Part shown: positions 12,749 through 26,500 of the stretch, in pieces
How positions within the stretch are numbered: position 1 is the stretch's first letter
Layout: every line of letters begins with the position of its first letter
Assembly (NCBI GenBank): GCA_033239525.1
Contig: BSYO01000035.1
Span: 4,748,627-4,812,626, forward strand
Source of the DNA: Nepenthes gracilis
Taxonomy: Eukaryota > Streptophyta > Magnoliopsida > Caryophyllales > Nepenthaceae
Length of the DNA stretch: 64,000 bases
Reading direction: 5' to 3'
Made by a program: the position numbers and the translations under genes
The notes under the pieces: model-generated
What the model was told of the DNA's origin: nothing
Databases searched by the model: none
What the model saw: the letters and a program-made list of their open reading frames with translations, nothing else

Positions 12749-14110
12749 TGATGGGTCCAGTACCATGAGCCTGCCCAGAGTTTGGATCATGGCGATGGCG
12801 ACCCATCAGAAATTTTGCCAAAGTCCGGCTCGTGATCCTGCAGCCAATAGGCATGCCCAGTAGATGGCCCATGCACTCCAGCAACAACTGCCCTGCCAGC
12901 CTAGGGAATATTCACGGAATATTCGCCAGCTAGGTGAATATTGTCCTGATTACGCTATCACTCCCAAGAAGGAAACTACCATACGTGGCTACAACAGCTT
13001 GCCATAACCAACTTAATGGAACCCTTGTGGAATATCCGCCACAGTATAACGCACCTCCTCCAAAATGGTAGCAACCATAACTGTGGCCAAAGAAGGAAAG
13101 GATGTTCGCCGACAACCGTAATTGCCTTATTCGACACTCACGATTGCTGTACAGCTCGGTCTTGGTGCCCGAGCAACTCTCACCCTATAATATTGCCTTC
13201 CCCTTTGTGGGAGAGGGGGGATGGAGAATTCAGATAGTGGAATAGCCCCAAAGAGGGTACAATCAAATAAGGCCTCACATTACCTAAAAAATTACCTCCA
13301 ACAGAGAAGAAGAAAAGAGAAACAGGAGAGAAGGGAGAGAGCTTTGAGAGTCCAGCGGGCCAGCTCTTTCCAAGTCTAACTAGAGTAATCTCCACCAAAA
13401 TAACGTAAGCAACGCCCAAGCTACGTCCAAGCTTCTGAAGAAGCATCTGGACCCACTTCACTAAGGCGCCCATTGGCCGGCCGCCACTCCATTGGCCCCC
13501 CAGGCCGGCCACCGCTCTAGGCCGACCATTTGTCTAGTCCAACCTAGGGTCGAATAGCCTTCCATCTAGCAGGAGGTCAACCCTCCTTCCAATGCCGATG
13601 GGCCATCTGTGACACAAACCACCTAGTCACAAAAAGAAGTCTTAGAATGGAGCCTATAGCGCACAGCCAAAAAGGCAAATAATCTTTTCTTATCCAAAGA
13701 CGTTCCACGTTGAACGCCCATCCTCATTCAAGTTGCCATCCAGGTGTGCCCTCCTAAAAAACTGCTGCAACTCAAGTACACCCCTAAGTCGCCCCTCAGC
13801 GAGCACACCCCCAAACCCCCCTCAATCGGATACATCTCGAAGTCGCCCCTTAACGGGTGCATCTCTAAGCCACTCTCAGCGGGTGTAACTCTAAGCTGCT
13901 CCTTAGCTGGTGCATCCAAACGCTTAATCTATCATTATATACACTTGTATATTTCCTCACAACCTCCTAGTATCTTTCTATTTTTTGAGAAAGATTTCTA
14001 ATTTGAACGTCAACGGATATACGGTAGAAGCAATTCTCATTATTCTCTGACCTTTTATTTTTAATTATGGTGTATAGGATCCAAGTTTAGAGATACTATC
14101 CTAGACTCGC
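12749..14110 (+). mobile_element. LTR-like block upstream of the methyltransferase gene (probable gypsy solo or truncated LTR)
   Basis: It begins TGATGGGTCCAGTACC. It is distinctly less AT-rich than both flanks, contains GA-rich and CCGGCC-rich stretches, and ends in a leader-like section with TTTGAACGTCAACGGATATA, a motif style common near the end of plant gypsy LTRs. No partner LTR and no target duplication were found, and the right boundary is a guess. It lies within about 200 bp of the methyltransferase start. Confidence 0.35.
13759..13917. repeat. 27-bp tandem array, about six units
   Basis: Units start at 13786, 13813, 13840, 13867 and 13893 (one unit is 26 bp), with a partial unit before them. 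Each has the form AAGTCGCCCCTCAGCGAGCA followed by CACCTCT-like sequence. Read on the minus strand, the open frame shows the same periodicity as a 9-residue repeat (GLEMHPLRG, DFEMYPIEG, GLGVCSLRG). I regard that as a by-product of the period, not a gene. Confidence 0.85.
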
Positions 14111-14307
14111 TTCAGTTCAACCTGATAAAAAAATTTAAGTAAATTTTTGGCCTTAATAATAATCTTGATTCAGTGATGCATCATTTGGCATGCCAAAGAG
14201 TGGTCTAGGCATGCAAAATTTTTTTTAATTACCTGGTCTACGATCCGGGGGTTAACCAACGTTTATGTTCAAATCGGGCGTTTTAACAGCGCCGGCGGAA
14301 ACTTCGA

Positions 14308-14532
14308 ATGCCCTCCTGCGGTCTCGCTTCATTTCTAACTCTCTATCTGCCTCCAATGTCCTCGTCAGAAACCGATTCCATGGACGCGCTACTAACTTCA
14401 CTGTCAGACAGTTTCGGAAATGTCCCTCCTGCAGCCATTCCGGCAATGTTAGATTGCATTTTAGCTTCTGCAAACGTTTCCCCTTCCATTCTGTTTGATT
14501 CGCTGCTGGGCGATTTCATTACCTTCACAAAG
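14308..14532 (+). CDS. TRM3: TRM3-like exon 1 (start exon)
   Basis: Ends ACAAAG|GTAATA, phase 0. In-frame ATGs lie at 14308 and 14356. The second gives [20 protein letters not shown] followed by [11 protein letters not shown], and its start looks more like the family. Upstream ATG 14265 is in another frame and would overlap as a uORF if transcribed. Confidence 0.75.
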
Positions 14533-17500
14533 GTAATACCGAGCCATTGATTTTGCTACACAAGTAAGGTACTTATTTTGTTATTAGTCGAGTATGATCA
14601 AATTGTGATAGAGTATTATGTTGTTATTTTACATGGAATTGCTGAGGACAACGAAGGATTGGGTTCAGAACAGTGTAAAAGCCTCGTGGCTCGCTTTTGC
14701 GCGCTCTGTCACCTGCTGAGGAAGTCTGGTTAGTGATGAATTTATGATAGCAATGCTTCAAATTTGTGTCGAATTCCTTCTTGTTGCAGCCGGAAGCCAT
14801 ATTTCAGTTTCTGGTCCGGGACCTTTAAAGCACTTAATAAAGAGAATTTAAGGGATAACTTCGGAAAAAGATCTATTCAACAATGTCTTAAATTGCCTAC
14901 AAAATCTGTATTATATCTTGTAAGTGAGTTGCTTGTTCGTTTGGAATGGGGATTATTTATTGGCCATTTACTTGTAAGTAAATGGAGGGACTAGAATGAA
15001 GGAGATTTTTTATATTCCTTTCAAATTATTCCAACTTATTCCTAAAAAAAAAAAGGAAAGAACCCATCCATTTTCTTTCATTTACTTGGATCAAAACTGG
15101 GTGCAAATTTGCTAGAGATGCTCCAATATAGAAATTTGGGGAGGGCATAATATTACCAACTAGGGAAATTTATGGTGAATATAAAATCCAGTGGAATGAA
15201 TCAATCAGCAACGTTTGGACATTCGTGCAAATTGCATGATAAACACAGAATAGTGAGTACACATTATGAATTTTTCCATGAGGAACATGGGCATGGATAA
15301 AATACTAGCACATGCCATTCTTTTCTTGATAATTATTCAAAGTGATCATCGTAAGTGTCTATAGGGGCCCTTTTTCCGATTCCATTTTACTGATTTTGTA
15401 GAGTCATCCTTTAACCTTCAAGGAAGACATATAAACTTTTGTGATATTAGAGTACGAGTTGCTTGTTTGATGTATTAGAGTTTGAAGCCATGAAACAGAT
15501 TTTAGCTGTAAGGTGGGAGACTGGAAAGCTTTGGCAGCTGATCTGAGCTTCCCATTGAATAACAATATTGCATTTATGTACCTACTCCTCCTTTTCTCCT
15601 TTCAAGGGCTATAAAGTAAAACTCTTAGAGTTATTTAGAATTTGAAGAAGTTGCATAAATTTTTTTAGCATTGTAATAAAGAAAGTTGCATAAAATTCCT
15701 TCTCTATCAAACTGATTTTCTTTCCTTTTTCTATTCTTCATTCTATGTTTTCTCCTTGTACAATCTTTATGCATTTTATCGTTCCATTCCTCATTGCTCA
15801 GTCTTTCCCCCCTAATCTTCTATAACCATCAATGGCTGACAGACATCAAACAGAACCTTAAAAGAGACCTCAGGTAGATGGCATTATATCCATTCCAGAC
15901 AAAGTGGCTGTAGCAAGCAATGACCTATTCAAGGTTTTTTTGTAGCTTATCCAGGATTAGCAATAGCTAAACCTAGGATTGTCCTAGTATTCCTTGAGAC
16001 AACCCTTTATTTAGTCACTTGAGGAGCATTCATCTTCAACAAATACCCCAAGTTTTAAAATATCCAATGGTGACCCTCAAGTGTACTAGTTGTTTACAAT
16101 CATGACTGATGAGGAATTACTAGATTCACACAATGTCATTGTAACATAAGCAGAATTATAGTTGGAAATTTAACCTCTTTCAGCAAAATTAGCTTTGCCT
16201 TCGTAATAATTATAACATGTTAGTTACATAATTGATGTTGTGAACCACTCCTATTTTATAGGTGATGTAATTACAAAGCTTGATACTTGAGAGGTTTGAT
16301 TGGAGATTTAACTGCTGATTGAGGGGCTAAGAGGGTCAGCCCTTTCTTTATAAATAACGTTACCCTTGGCGTTTATCCTTCTACATAAGTGTCCATTTTT
16401 ACATCTTAAGAAGTTATAACACTTCAGAATTCTGATGTCAATACAAGGATTATTTTTCCACCCTGTTATATTTAGATTTGTGTTTGATAATGTGTCATTG
16501 CCTTCATAATCATTATCACCACCACTTCTGCTGATGTACTAAGAACGGCAGTTGTAGTGTAATGGATATCATTATTGTTTCATCATGGTATCTGGTGAGC
16601 CCTGATGCAATGGCAATGATGCTCCATTGTAATATCACAATTGTGGGTTAAAACCAGAAAAACAACTTATTTGTAAGGCTGCAGATAATTTATGGGAGTC
16701 TTGTCCACCGAGCAAACTTTTTATCTTCTTATTATACATATAAACTTTTGTGATATTAGAGTACAAGTTGCTTGTTTGATGTATTAGAGTTTGAAGCCAA
16801 GAAACAGATTTTAGCTGTAAGGTGGGAGACTGGAAAGCTTTGGCAGCTGATCTGAGCTTCTCATTGAATAACAATATTGCATTTATGTACCTACTCCTCC
16901 TTTTCTCCTTTCAAGGGCTATAAAGTAAAACTTTTAGAGTTATTTAGAATTTGAAGAAGTTGCATAAATTTTTTTAGCATTGTAATAAAGAAAGTTGCAT
17001 AAAATTCCTTCTCTATCAAACTGATTTTCTTTCCTTTTTCTATTCTTCATTCTATGTTTTCTCCTTGTACATTCTTTATGCATTTTATCATTCCATTCCT
17101 CATTGCTCAGTCTTTCCCCCCTAATCTTCTATAACCATCAATGGCTGACAGACATCAAACAGAACCTTAAAAGAGACCTCAGGTAGATGGTATTATATCC
17201 ATTCCAGACAAAGTGGCTGTAGCAAGCAATGACCTATTCAAGGTTTTTTTGTAGCTTATCCAGGATTAGCAATAGCTAAATCTAGGATTGTCCTAGTATT
17301 CTTTGAGACAACCCTTTATTTAGTCACTTGAGGAGCATTCATCTTCAACAAATACCCCAAGTTTTAAAATATCTAATGGTGACCCTCAAGTGTACTAGTT
17401 GTTTACAATCATGACTGATGAGGAATTAGCTATTTTCCAACAATGTCATTGTAACATAAGCAGAATTATAGTTGGAAATTTAACCTCTTTCAGCAAAATT

Positions 17501-20500
17501 AGCTTTGCCTTTGTAATAATTGTAACATGTTAGTTACATAATTGATGTTGTGAACCACTCCTATTTTATAGGTGATGTAATTAGAAAGCTTGATACTTGA
17601 AAGGTTTGATTGGAGATTTAACTGCTGATTGGGGGGCTAAGAGGGTCAGCCCTTTCTTTATAAATAAAGTTACCATTGGCATTTATCCTTCTACATAAGT
17701 GTCCATTTTTACATCTTAAGAAGTTATAACACTTTAGAATTCTGATTTCAATACAAGGATTATTTTTCCACCCTGTTATATTTAGATTTGTGTTTGATAA
17801 TGTGTCATTGCCTTCATAATCATTATCACCACCACTTCTGCTGATGTACTAAGAACAGCAGTTGTAGTGTAATGGATATCATTATTGTTTCATCATGGTA
17901 TCTGGTGAGCCTTGATGCAATGGCAATGATGCTCCATTGTAATATCAAAATTGTGGGTTAAAACCAGAGAAACAACTTATTTGTAAGGCTGCAGATAATT
18001 TATGGGAGTCTTGTCCACCGAGCAAACTTTTTTATCTTCTTATTATACATATAAGCTTTTGAAAGTGTGTAAGGACAAGGTTCTCAGCCATTAACTTTTA
18101 GAATTAAAAGTAATATATTGTTGTTTCTCTTGGAAGCTAGGATAAGATTTTCTGAATTAAAGCTACTGTTGTACCCTCTTCTTTCTGCAGGAGTTGGTTA
18201 TGTTGCTTTGCAGTCGTTTATATGGAAATCTTTTGTGCCATTGGTGAAGATGCTGCAATTGAATGAGAGAGGAATGCTTAATGAGGTAAAATTCTGAGTG
18301 CAGGCCAAATTCTGAGTGCAGGCCATTGTTTTTTTTGGTGACGTGTTTGCTTTATCTATCAAATACCGTTGTTCATTGCATGAATTTTGCTGTTTCCCTT
18401 GAGGTGGTCTGATTAGATCATGGATTATTTCTGTGAAGTCGTGATTGAAACCAATTCCTGGGGAATCATTGAAGCAACCTTGGCACCTTTTCTCTTAAGA
18501 TCAGTAGGTGTTTCCATGGACATGCATCAAAATGAAGATATATTCATCATTGAAGTGAGTAGGCACCCAGTCATACAGGGTTTAGGAAACCAATTGCATG
18601 AATTGGCCATCAGCAGACAAAATGTATTACCTATATCTGGGTGTTTTCCTTTGATCATATCATGCTATATACTGAGCTATTTACTGGATGCTGCTCTGCA
18701 AAGTAACCATGCATTGGGAAGCACTTTGGGAAGCTTCTTAGCAAATGGGTGCAATGGAGATGAAGTTTCTCAGAATTTGCTCTTGGATCTGTGTGATATG
18801 GCTATCCGAATGCTTTCACACAGTTTGGAACATCGATCCTGTGCTGTTAGTCTGCTCCTTCCAGCTATTTTCAAGTCATTTGCTTCTAACAACTACTCTA
18901 AAGTCTGTGTGTGTGGAGAAAGGCATGGTATTTCTAGGTACCCCATCAGACATTTGTAAACTGCATCTTATGATCTGGTATCAAGCTGTGTTTTCATATT
19001 ATGTTTCCTTGTAGTAAGGATTTCTTATGGTTTTTCAGGAATGGTTTCCTTAGGCAAATATGGAAGTGCTGCAAAACGCTGTTTGCTTTGGGACCTATGG
19101 AAAGAAGAGATGCTTATGGTATAATCTCTCTGTATTTGTCCTATTTCTCCTGTGGTGATCTGCCTGAAGATGCTAATATGGATGACCGAGCAGAAGAATT
19201 TGATATAAGAGCTGAAAGAGAATTATGGGAGGAAATAAGAAGAGGCTTGGTATAGCATCACAATCTATTTTCCTCTTTAATAGATTGTTGTTCAAGTCAC
19301 CCTGAATACATGACTTTCTTTTTGTGTGTATGGACTCTATATGCATGCAAACTTGCTGCATTTGTCTTATTTTTTTCATATCTTATTGATTGATAATGTA
19401 TCTGAAACTTTTACGACTTGGTGGATCTGTTCAGGTAGATAAAGAAGGTCTGGTGAGGAAGCAAGCATTATACATACTGAAGAAAATGCTGCTCATAAAC
19501 GAGGGGAGGCAGCCGAACTCCAATGTTCCAGAAAAGAAACCTCACCGGAAAAGTTTAGCTCCCCATGGTAGAGCAAAAAGGGATTTGTGGGCTGAGAAAG
19601 AAGCCAAGTCATTAGGCATTGGGGTATCATGGACAGCAGTTGATTCTTGCTTGAATAAATGGCAGAAGTGGGATGCATTTTTACTTTTGTATGAAATGCT
19701 TGAAGAGTATGGTACTCACTTAGTTGAAGCTGCATGGAATCACCAGGTTTATTTGCGTGTCACTTTCTATTGTTATTGGCTGGAGCCGCAAAAACTGCAG
19801 CAAACCACCAGGAGCTGCTGAAAAAAATAAATTGTGTTTACTGATGTTTAGTACTTCTATAGAATAGGGGACTTTGAAACTGGTCCCTTCAACGGAGTAA
19901 TGTTGAATTGAGTTCTAAGCCCATACCAGGGAATCCCGGTGCATGAGGCTTCCACACCATGGGGGCCCAACAAACATTGTTGGCATTGTCATATTGCTGA
20001 TATGGCATGGCTTTGCAATTGTGGAATAAGAATGCAGCTTCTTGTGATGCCTCAAAATTGAAATGAAGAAAATTCTAAAATTAGTCTATAGTTACTCTAT
20101 AACTTGAAATCATTGGAAACTGGTCAGAAAACTCAAATCTATTTATGTAATGGGGAACTGGAAAATTCCATCAGTTTACAAAGGTGTTCCCTTTATGAAA
20201 ATGGCTACAAAGTTGGCAGTGAGCATATGAGTGAGAGAAGAAATAGGAAAGCTACAGACCTTTCTTCAACATTGTTGAGGTGAACTTGGTGCTGGTCTGA
20301 ATTGAAGCTACAAATGATGGTCTTTAGGTTAGGATTTATTTGTTTGAAGGGTCTCGCTATTTTGTAATTGCCAAAGGTTGTTGATCATACCTCGGTAGCC
20401 AGGCAGCATGGGACCCTCTATATACAAAATTTGTTTTCCTTGATAGTGGGCTTGCCTAGCTAATTTGCTTTTTATTTTCTGTTTGTTATACAAAATTGGA

Positions 20501-23500
20501 AGTCTTAAGCTGAGACTTCTCCTTCGCGACATTTTGAAAGTTGCCTTTCTTTATCTTGGTTGTGGAAGCAAATGGTTTCTGAGAGTTCACCTCCTTGATG
20601 CTATTCAGAGTCTACAAAATTTCGAGTACCACTTGGTTTATTATATATCTTACCTGGTTGCAGTTGCTGTTGCTGCTTCAGTCATCTTTCCAAAATGATA
20701 GTTCTATGAATCCTATAGCAGCCGATGACGCATGGATGGAGATTCTAGTTGGTAGTTTTGATTGGTTGGATGTTTTGTGGGAACGGGGCTTGTCTCATGA
20801 TAATCCTCAAGGTAGGGTGAATAACTTGTACTTACATAAATTGGAGTTGTGTTTCTTTTTACAGAACTACCTAATCGATCCATGCTGCAGTTCAAGTTGA
20901 TTTTGAGAAAATCCACCCAGTAGCATTGTTCTTTACCTTAACCACGTTAATTTATGGAAGTTGCCTTTCTTATTAACCAATATCTTGCCATTGCAGTTAG
21001 ATGCCTCATAATGCAATCGTTTCTGGACATTGAATGGAAGAATCAGGGAAACTGTGCAAAATTCTTTCCTGAAAATTTTTTGCTCGGTCCATTCATAGAA
21101 GGGTTGAATGATCCGGTGCACCACAAGGAATTTGGTTTGTCTATCTAAACTATTTATATCTTTTAGCTGTTTCCCTCATTTTGTTAAGGAAGTTATGGTG
21201 TTAGGAAACAGGGAGATTGAAGTTGTTATTTGCTTGGTTATGTGTGAGTTAGGGGCTATTTGATGGTCCTAAAATCTATTTACTGCTGGGAGATTCAGAC
21301 CACTCTGATCCCCCTAGATGCATTTACCAGAAATAAAGTTTTTTTGGGGTGGTTTGTTTAAATTTTTACTGAGTGTGGCCTTAAAGCTACTGGATGAAAT
21401 CTGTTCTCTTATTTTTTAATGTTCCATGAACTCTATAGGAAGCTTCAGGTCAAATTTTGTTATTAGAAGACTTACCATATATAACGTAAAATTTCTCTGT
21501 CGATTCCTGCTAGTCAAGCTTCTCAAATATTGAGAAGTGGAAAGAATTACAATCCCCATCCCAACTAAAATTCTAGGAATTTGTTGATAGTTAATCTTTT
21601 GAGATGACTTAAAAAGTAACTTCTATCACTTGCCTAGAGGAAATAAAAGGAAAAAAAAGTTCCTTCAAGCAGAATATGGTGTTGGTTGTGAACCTTCCTG
21701 TAAATATGGTGTTCATGCCTCTGATTTCTTTTTCAAGCAGAATTTCTTTCCTTTTCTTTTTTCATTTAATAGAAATCATCTAGGATGTTTTCTGTTTCAA
21801 CTTTCCAAAGTTCATCATGTCTCCTGAAAATTCAGGAAGTTTACAATGTTACACTTAGACCAATACCTTCATCATCAGTTGAACTTGAACTACATATTAA
21901 ACGCTGATGCTGACTACTAAATGCTTATGTTGGAATATTCCGTAGGATCTTATTGGCTACTTTGGCTGGAAGGTTAGTTTGGTGGGGGCATTGTAAACTT
22001 TTCAGACTTTGGATATCATATTCACATTTAAAATTTTGCAAATGGTTGGAAATAGGAGAGTCACTAAATCTCTAAGTGGTTGTATGTAAAATAATTTCAG
22101 CTTTGTGAAGGATTTTGTTGGTTTGTTCACATACTGTAGCTGATGTCAAATGTAGCTAGAAATTTCCTGTTTTTGTCATTCGATAATGACATACGTGTGA
22201 GTGCTGCTGATTCTTCATATTCTTGCAAGTGTTTCTCACTTGTCAATTCTTGTAGGGCTGAAAGGAGTTTACTGTTCAAAGGTAATTAAAGGTGCCAGAA
22301 GGTTTTTGCACCAGTATTGCAGTTTGCTAAGTAGAAGGTATGCATTCATGCTACTAATTGTTCTCCTCCTTCTCAATATTTGATTCAACTATGGATGTCA
22401 TTGGGGTATTGTTGCTGCATTCAGTGGATTTAGATTGATGTTTTGTTCTTCTCTGTTATTTTTTTCCTTCTTTTGACCTCTTACTATTCTTGCACAGTGT
22501 TACTTCACCCCCCTCCACTATAATTCTGTTTGATAGTGTTGGAAGAAGGCAAATTTGTGTCAGAAGATGCATGGATGTTATTTGCTGTGGTTTAAGATGT
22601 TTTTGCCCTTGAAACATAGATTGGTAATAAGATTGGGCTTGAGGGGAATACCAGGAGGAGGGCTTTACCTAAGAAAACTGAGTAGGTATTAAGAACAACA
22701 CTCACAACTACAAGAGGATATTGCCTTGAATTCATAAAATGGTGGGCAAAGATCTGTGTATCTAACTCCTGAATATTGGGGCATTTGGTTTTGTTGATTT
22801 GGTGTTGATAAGTGGTGTTATTTTTCTGCATTATCTGTTTATTTTCTGGAAAGGAAATTACAGGTTTTGACTCTGATTGATAGCTCTATAGAAACCCTGG
22901 AATGTGCATCCAATTTGGTTTGGATCCCCCCAGCAGACTTCCTATGCAGATTGATGTGTTATCTCTTGTTCTTTGTTATTCAGCTTTGTCTTTGTTTCAC
23001 CATTTCTTACCCTTTGACCTCCTTTCCTCTATGAAGGTCAATACTTGTTCCTCAGCTATTTTCCTGACCTACTTTATTTAGTGAAGGCTTTGTTGTCATT
23101 GTTGTTTTTGTTGTTATGATGAGCTTACTAAAAATATTGTTAAGTGTGATTCCATGTGCGTTTGGTTTGCAGATGATATTGGTTTGATAAATGATACTGG
23201 AGTGGAATCAAAGACTTATCGAGAGTACCTGTAAGATCAAAACATTTCAAGACAAATTGGAATAAAATGGACCCAATTTTAGTGATTTTTTGTTGGATAC
23301 TTAAAGTGTAGTTAAAAATAAGGATGCTAGGTGGATGAGAATGAAACTGTAAAGGATAAAATAAGAATGATTAATACATACATAATGAATATGTGAGGGA
23401 AGTTTGTTTCCAATGGTTTGGACATCTGAAATGAAGGTTGATAATGCATTCATGGGGAAAGTGAGTTGATTGAGGATATGAGAAGTGTAAGGGAATGGAT

Positions 23501-26500
23501 AACCTAAAAAATTTTTATGTGGGGTAATAATAAGGGATTTAACTATGCTTCAAATGGATAATGGCTTTAAGTGAGGGAATTGCATAAGAGTAATCTTGTA
23601 GCTGACTTTGCGCAGTAGGATTTGAGCCTTTGTTTTCTATGTTCTAGTGTCTTAGACAAAGGTGTCTCATAGATAATTGAAACCAAGAAGTTTGATAAAC
23701 GGCACATTAGCTTCAGTTTGATAACTGAAACCGATAAGTTTGATATGGACTTGACAACAGAATTTTGAAGACAGTGAAAGATCCTTGTAGCAAGACAAAT
23801 TATCATCCTTAGAAACTTTTAGAAACTTATAGTTCTATGCTGATGGATACTGATCTTAGGATCAAATGTTGAACTTTATTGATAGATTGCATAGGCGAAC
23901 TATTGTCCTTCTTTGTACAAAGGATATTTAGGTAGTATGTATTGTAAGGTCATTGCTCCAGTTCGTCTGCTTGATCTTGTCGTTTCACAAGAGAAATTGT
24001 ATTCTTGTGCACGGATGACACCTGTGATTTACTTTATCACATCAAAGAACAGAGATATATATTTTTTTGTTTTTAACTATTTGCTCGCCTTAACTGATCA
24101 ATAATTGGTTCCCGAGGATCTAATTAAATGTAAGTGCTAAAGGATATGAAGTATTGAGAGAGTGAGGGGGCTAGAAAGAGAATAAAAGGACAGAGAGTAT
24201 GTAATTGGAGACAAGCAATTAATAGGATTTTCTGCCTATTTATATATTTAGCTGATGAATGCCAGTTATATAATATATTCTCCACAAGATAAAAGATTAA
24301 ACATCAATAATGATCTCAAATTTTATTTCTCTGGAGTGTGGACCTTTGTCATCCCCATGTCTGAAAAGATATCAATCTTTGTTAAATTAGCACCACCATC
24401 CAATATATTATCTTATAGCTTTTAAAAATAACCCTTTGCCTCATAGGGACAATTCTGAAGCTCTTGATATTGGGTTGTCTCTAAGTGTGCTGAGTTCCAC
24501 ATAGGCCTTGCGAGGGAGTTTCATTTTGGCTATATAATTAATTTCAAGTTATCATCATCTGCTGACCGATTTTATGGATACTTCTGTTTTGTTCTTGGTT
24601 AATGTGCTTTTGGACTAAGGGGGTATAACAACATCCAGCAAAACTTTATGTCAAATCCATCAAAGTGGCTCAGGGACATGGCCACATGGCTGCATGTGTG
24701 GATTATGTTGGTCTTTTGTTAATATGCCACAAATTACCAGCGGAAGAGTGCTAGTTAAGAGTATTCCTAGATCTATACTATAAAGCTAGAAGCATAAAGA
24801 GATTTGAATAACCAAGAAATACCTTTCCCTATGTAAGCAATAGAGTTGTTGCTGTGTGACCTTATCATCACGGATCCAAATTGTGAAAACGGTCTCTTGC
24901 ATAATGATTGGTACTGTGTAGAATAGATTCAAAAGTTATTTGACCCTTCCAAAGACCGTTGTATAGTGGGAGCTTCGTGCAACAGGCTGCCCTTTTTACT
25001 CTTTCCTGTGTAATGAGAGGTGGCCTAGTGGTTGGCCACCCAATTGTCTAGGCTAATGACCTGAGTTTAAACCCATCAACTTCCCATCTCCATCTTACCT
25101 GTAGAAATTAATTGAAAGAAGAGCTTCACATGTTTGTTTATTCTCCCATTTTTTTCTCTCTACTGTCTGCAGTAGACTCTTATTCTATTGTTCTGCTTCT
25201 TTCCTCAATAAATACTAATGAATAATTAGAGGTAGCACTATAGGAGACCTAACTTGATACTCATACGTTTACTGGATTATTTTTAATTTTAAGTCTACTT
25301 TGTCAAATTGTAATATAACATTGGATAAAATCTTTGGCTTTGTAAAGTTGCTGGATAATCTATTATCTGCTTTCACTTTTCGTAAGCTCAGTTCAGTTGT
25401 TATCTATTGTGTACTAGTGTCCCTGCTTATATTAGGGGACTCATGTAATGGGAGGACCTTAAGATACATCATTGGCTCATGAAGGCTTTTGTGGTCTTGG
25501 GGTAGCATGACAGTGGATTCGAAGAAAAGTTAAAAAGCAAGTGATGGAGATATAATGTGAACTGATGGCACTACGAGGTAAGTTAGAGGAGTCAATATCA
25601 TGGGACAAATTGTAGGGATCCTCTTTAAGATGGCCTTATATGTGCACAGATCATGGAAGATTCATGCGATTTTAGATAAAACACATGGTGAGGATGAGCT
25701 GGCTGGAGGCCTGAGAGTATGTAGCTTGAGAATGAGAAAACCATTCCTGTGGCTAATTTTGGTCTAGGGCATTTCCCTTGAAGCATGTATGGTGGTGGCT
25801 CAATTTCTGAATGCACTGCCCTTTATTTGTCGGAATAGCAGAAAATAATTGGTCGCTTTTATTGGTAAGGTGGCATGGCGTTTGTTTGTCATGATTGGAA
25901 CTTGAGATATATAGCACCCAGTCCAATTATTGATATAAAATAGAATTAATTAGAAAGAAAAGAAACTTGCAAGGTCTATTTTTAAATAAATAACTAAGAA
26001 ATGTTGTTTGTGAAATATGAAGTTCAAAGATCCATCGTGTAGTCTATCTATAAATTTGATATGCTTGTGATCAATCTGACTGAAAAAAGTATTGTCCTAG
26101 CACTTACATATTTGTCCCTGATTAGAAGCTAAGTTCATCTTGTGGAGTCAGGTAGGCTACTTATTAGTTTGGTCTGAATAAGTTTTGCCTAGACAATATA
26201 TATATATCGATATTCTAAGTTTGGGTTGTCTTCAAGGGTGTTGATATATTAGTTCTGATAATCATGGAACTGTTACATAGTCATTTGATAGCTATCATCT
26301 CTGTCTATGACCTTATCTGACAGTTTATTTAAACCATTATCTTCTTCCTCATATTGCAAACTGGCAGTTTTTCATGTATGTGAGTGCATGACATTAAAGT
26401 CGCATGCTGTATGGACCAAGCAGTGTGTGCCTTGCGAGTTTCTTATAACTAATGTTAGATGTTTGCAGGAAACGCATTTCATTTTTGTGCAATTTGGCAT

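Larger units (their letters stand above)
22338..26468 (+). other. TRM3-like intron 9
   Basis: A 4.1-kb intron. It holds the RTE LINE relic (23170-23660), the Au-like SINE (24845-24998) and a second tRNA-derived SINE-like piece (25015-25085). The rest, including 25250-26460, shows nothing I can name. Confidence 0.7.

Noticed and set aside
13728..13919. Minus-strand frame with a 9-residue repeat
   Set aside because: The repeat is the direct consequence of a 27-bp DNA array inside an LTR-like block; there is no start context, domain or partner exon.
14789..14850. Possible extra exon after TTGTTGCAG
   Set aside because: All three frames reach stops soon after, and exon 2 joins exon 3 at 18191 in the right phase with family-like sequence.
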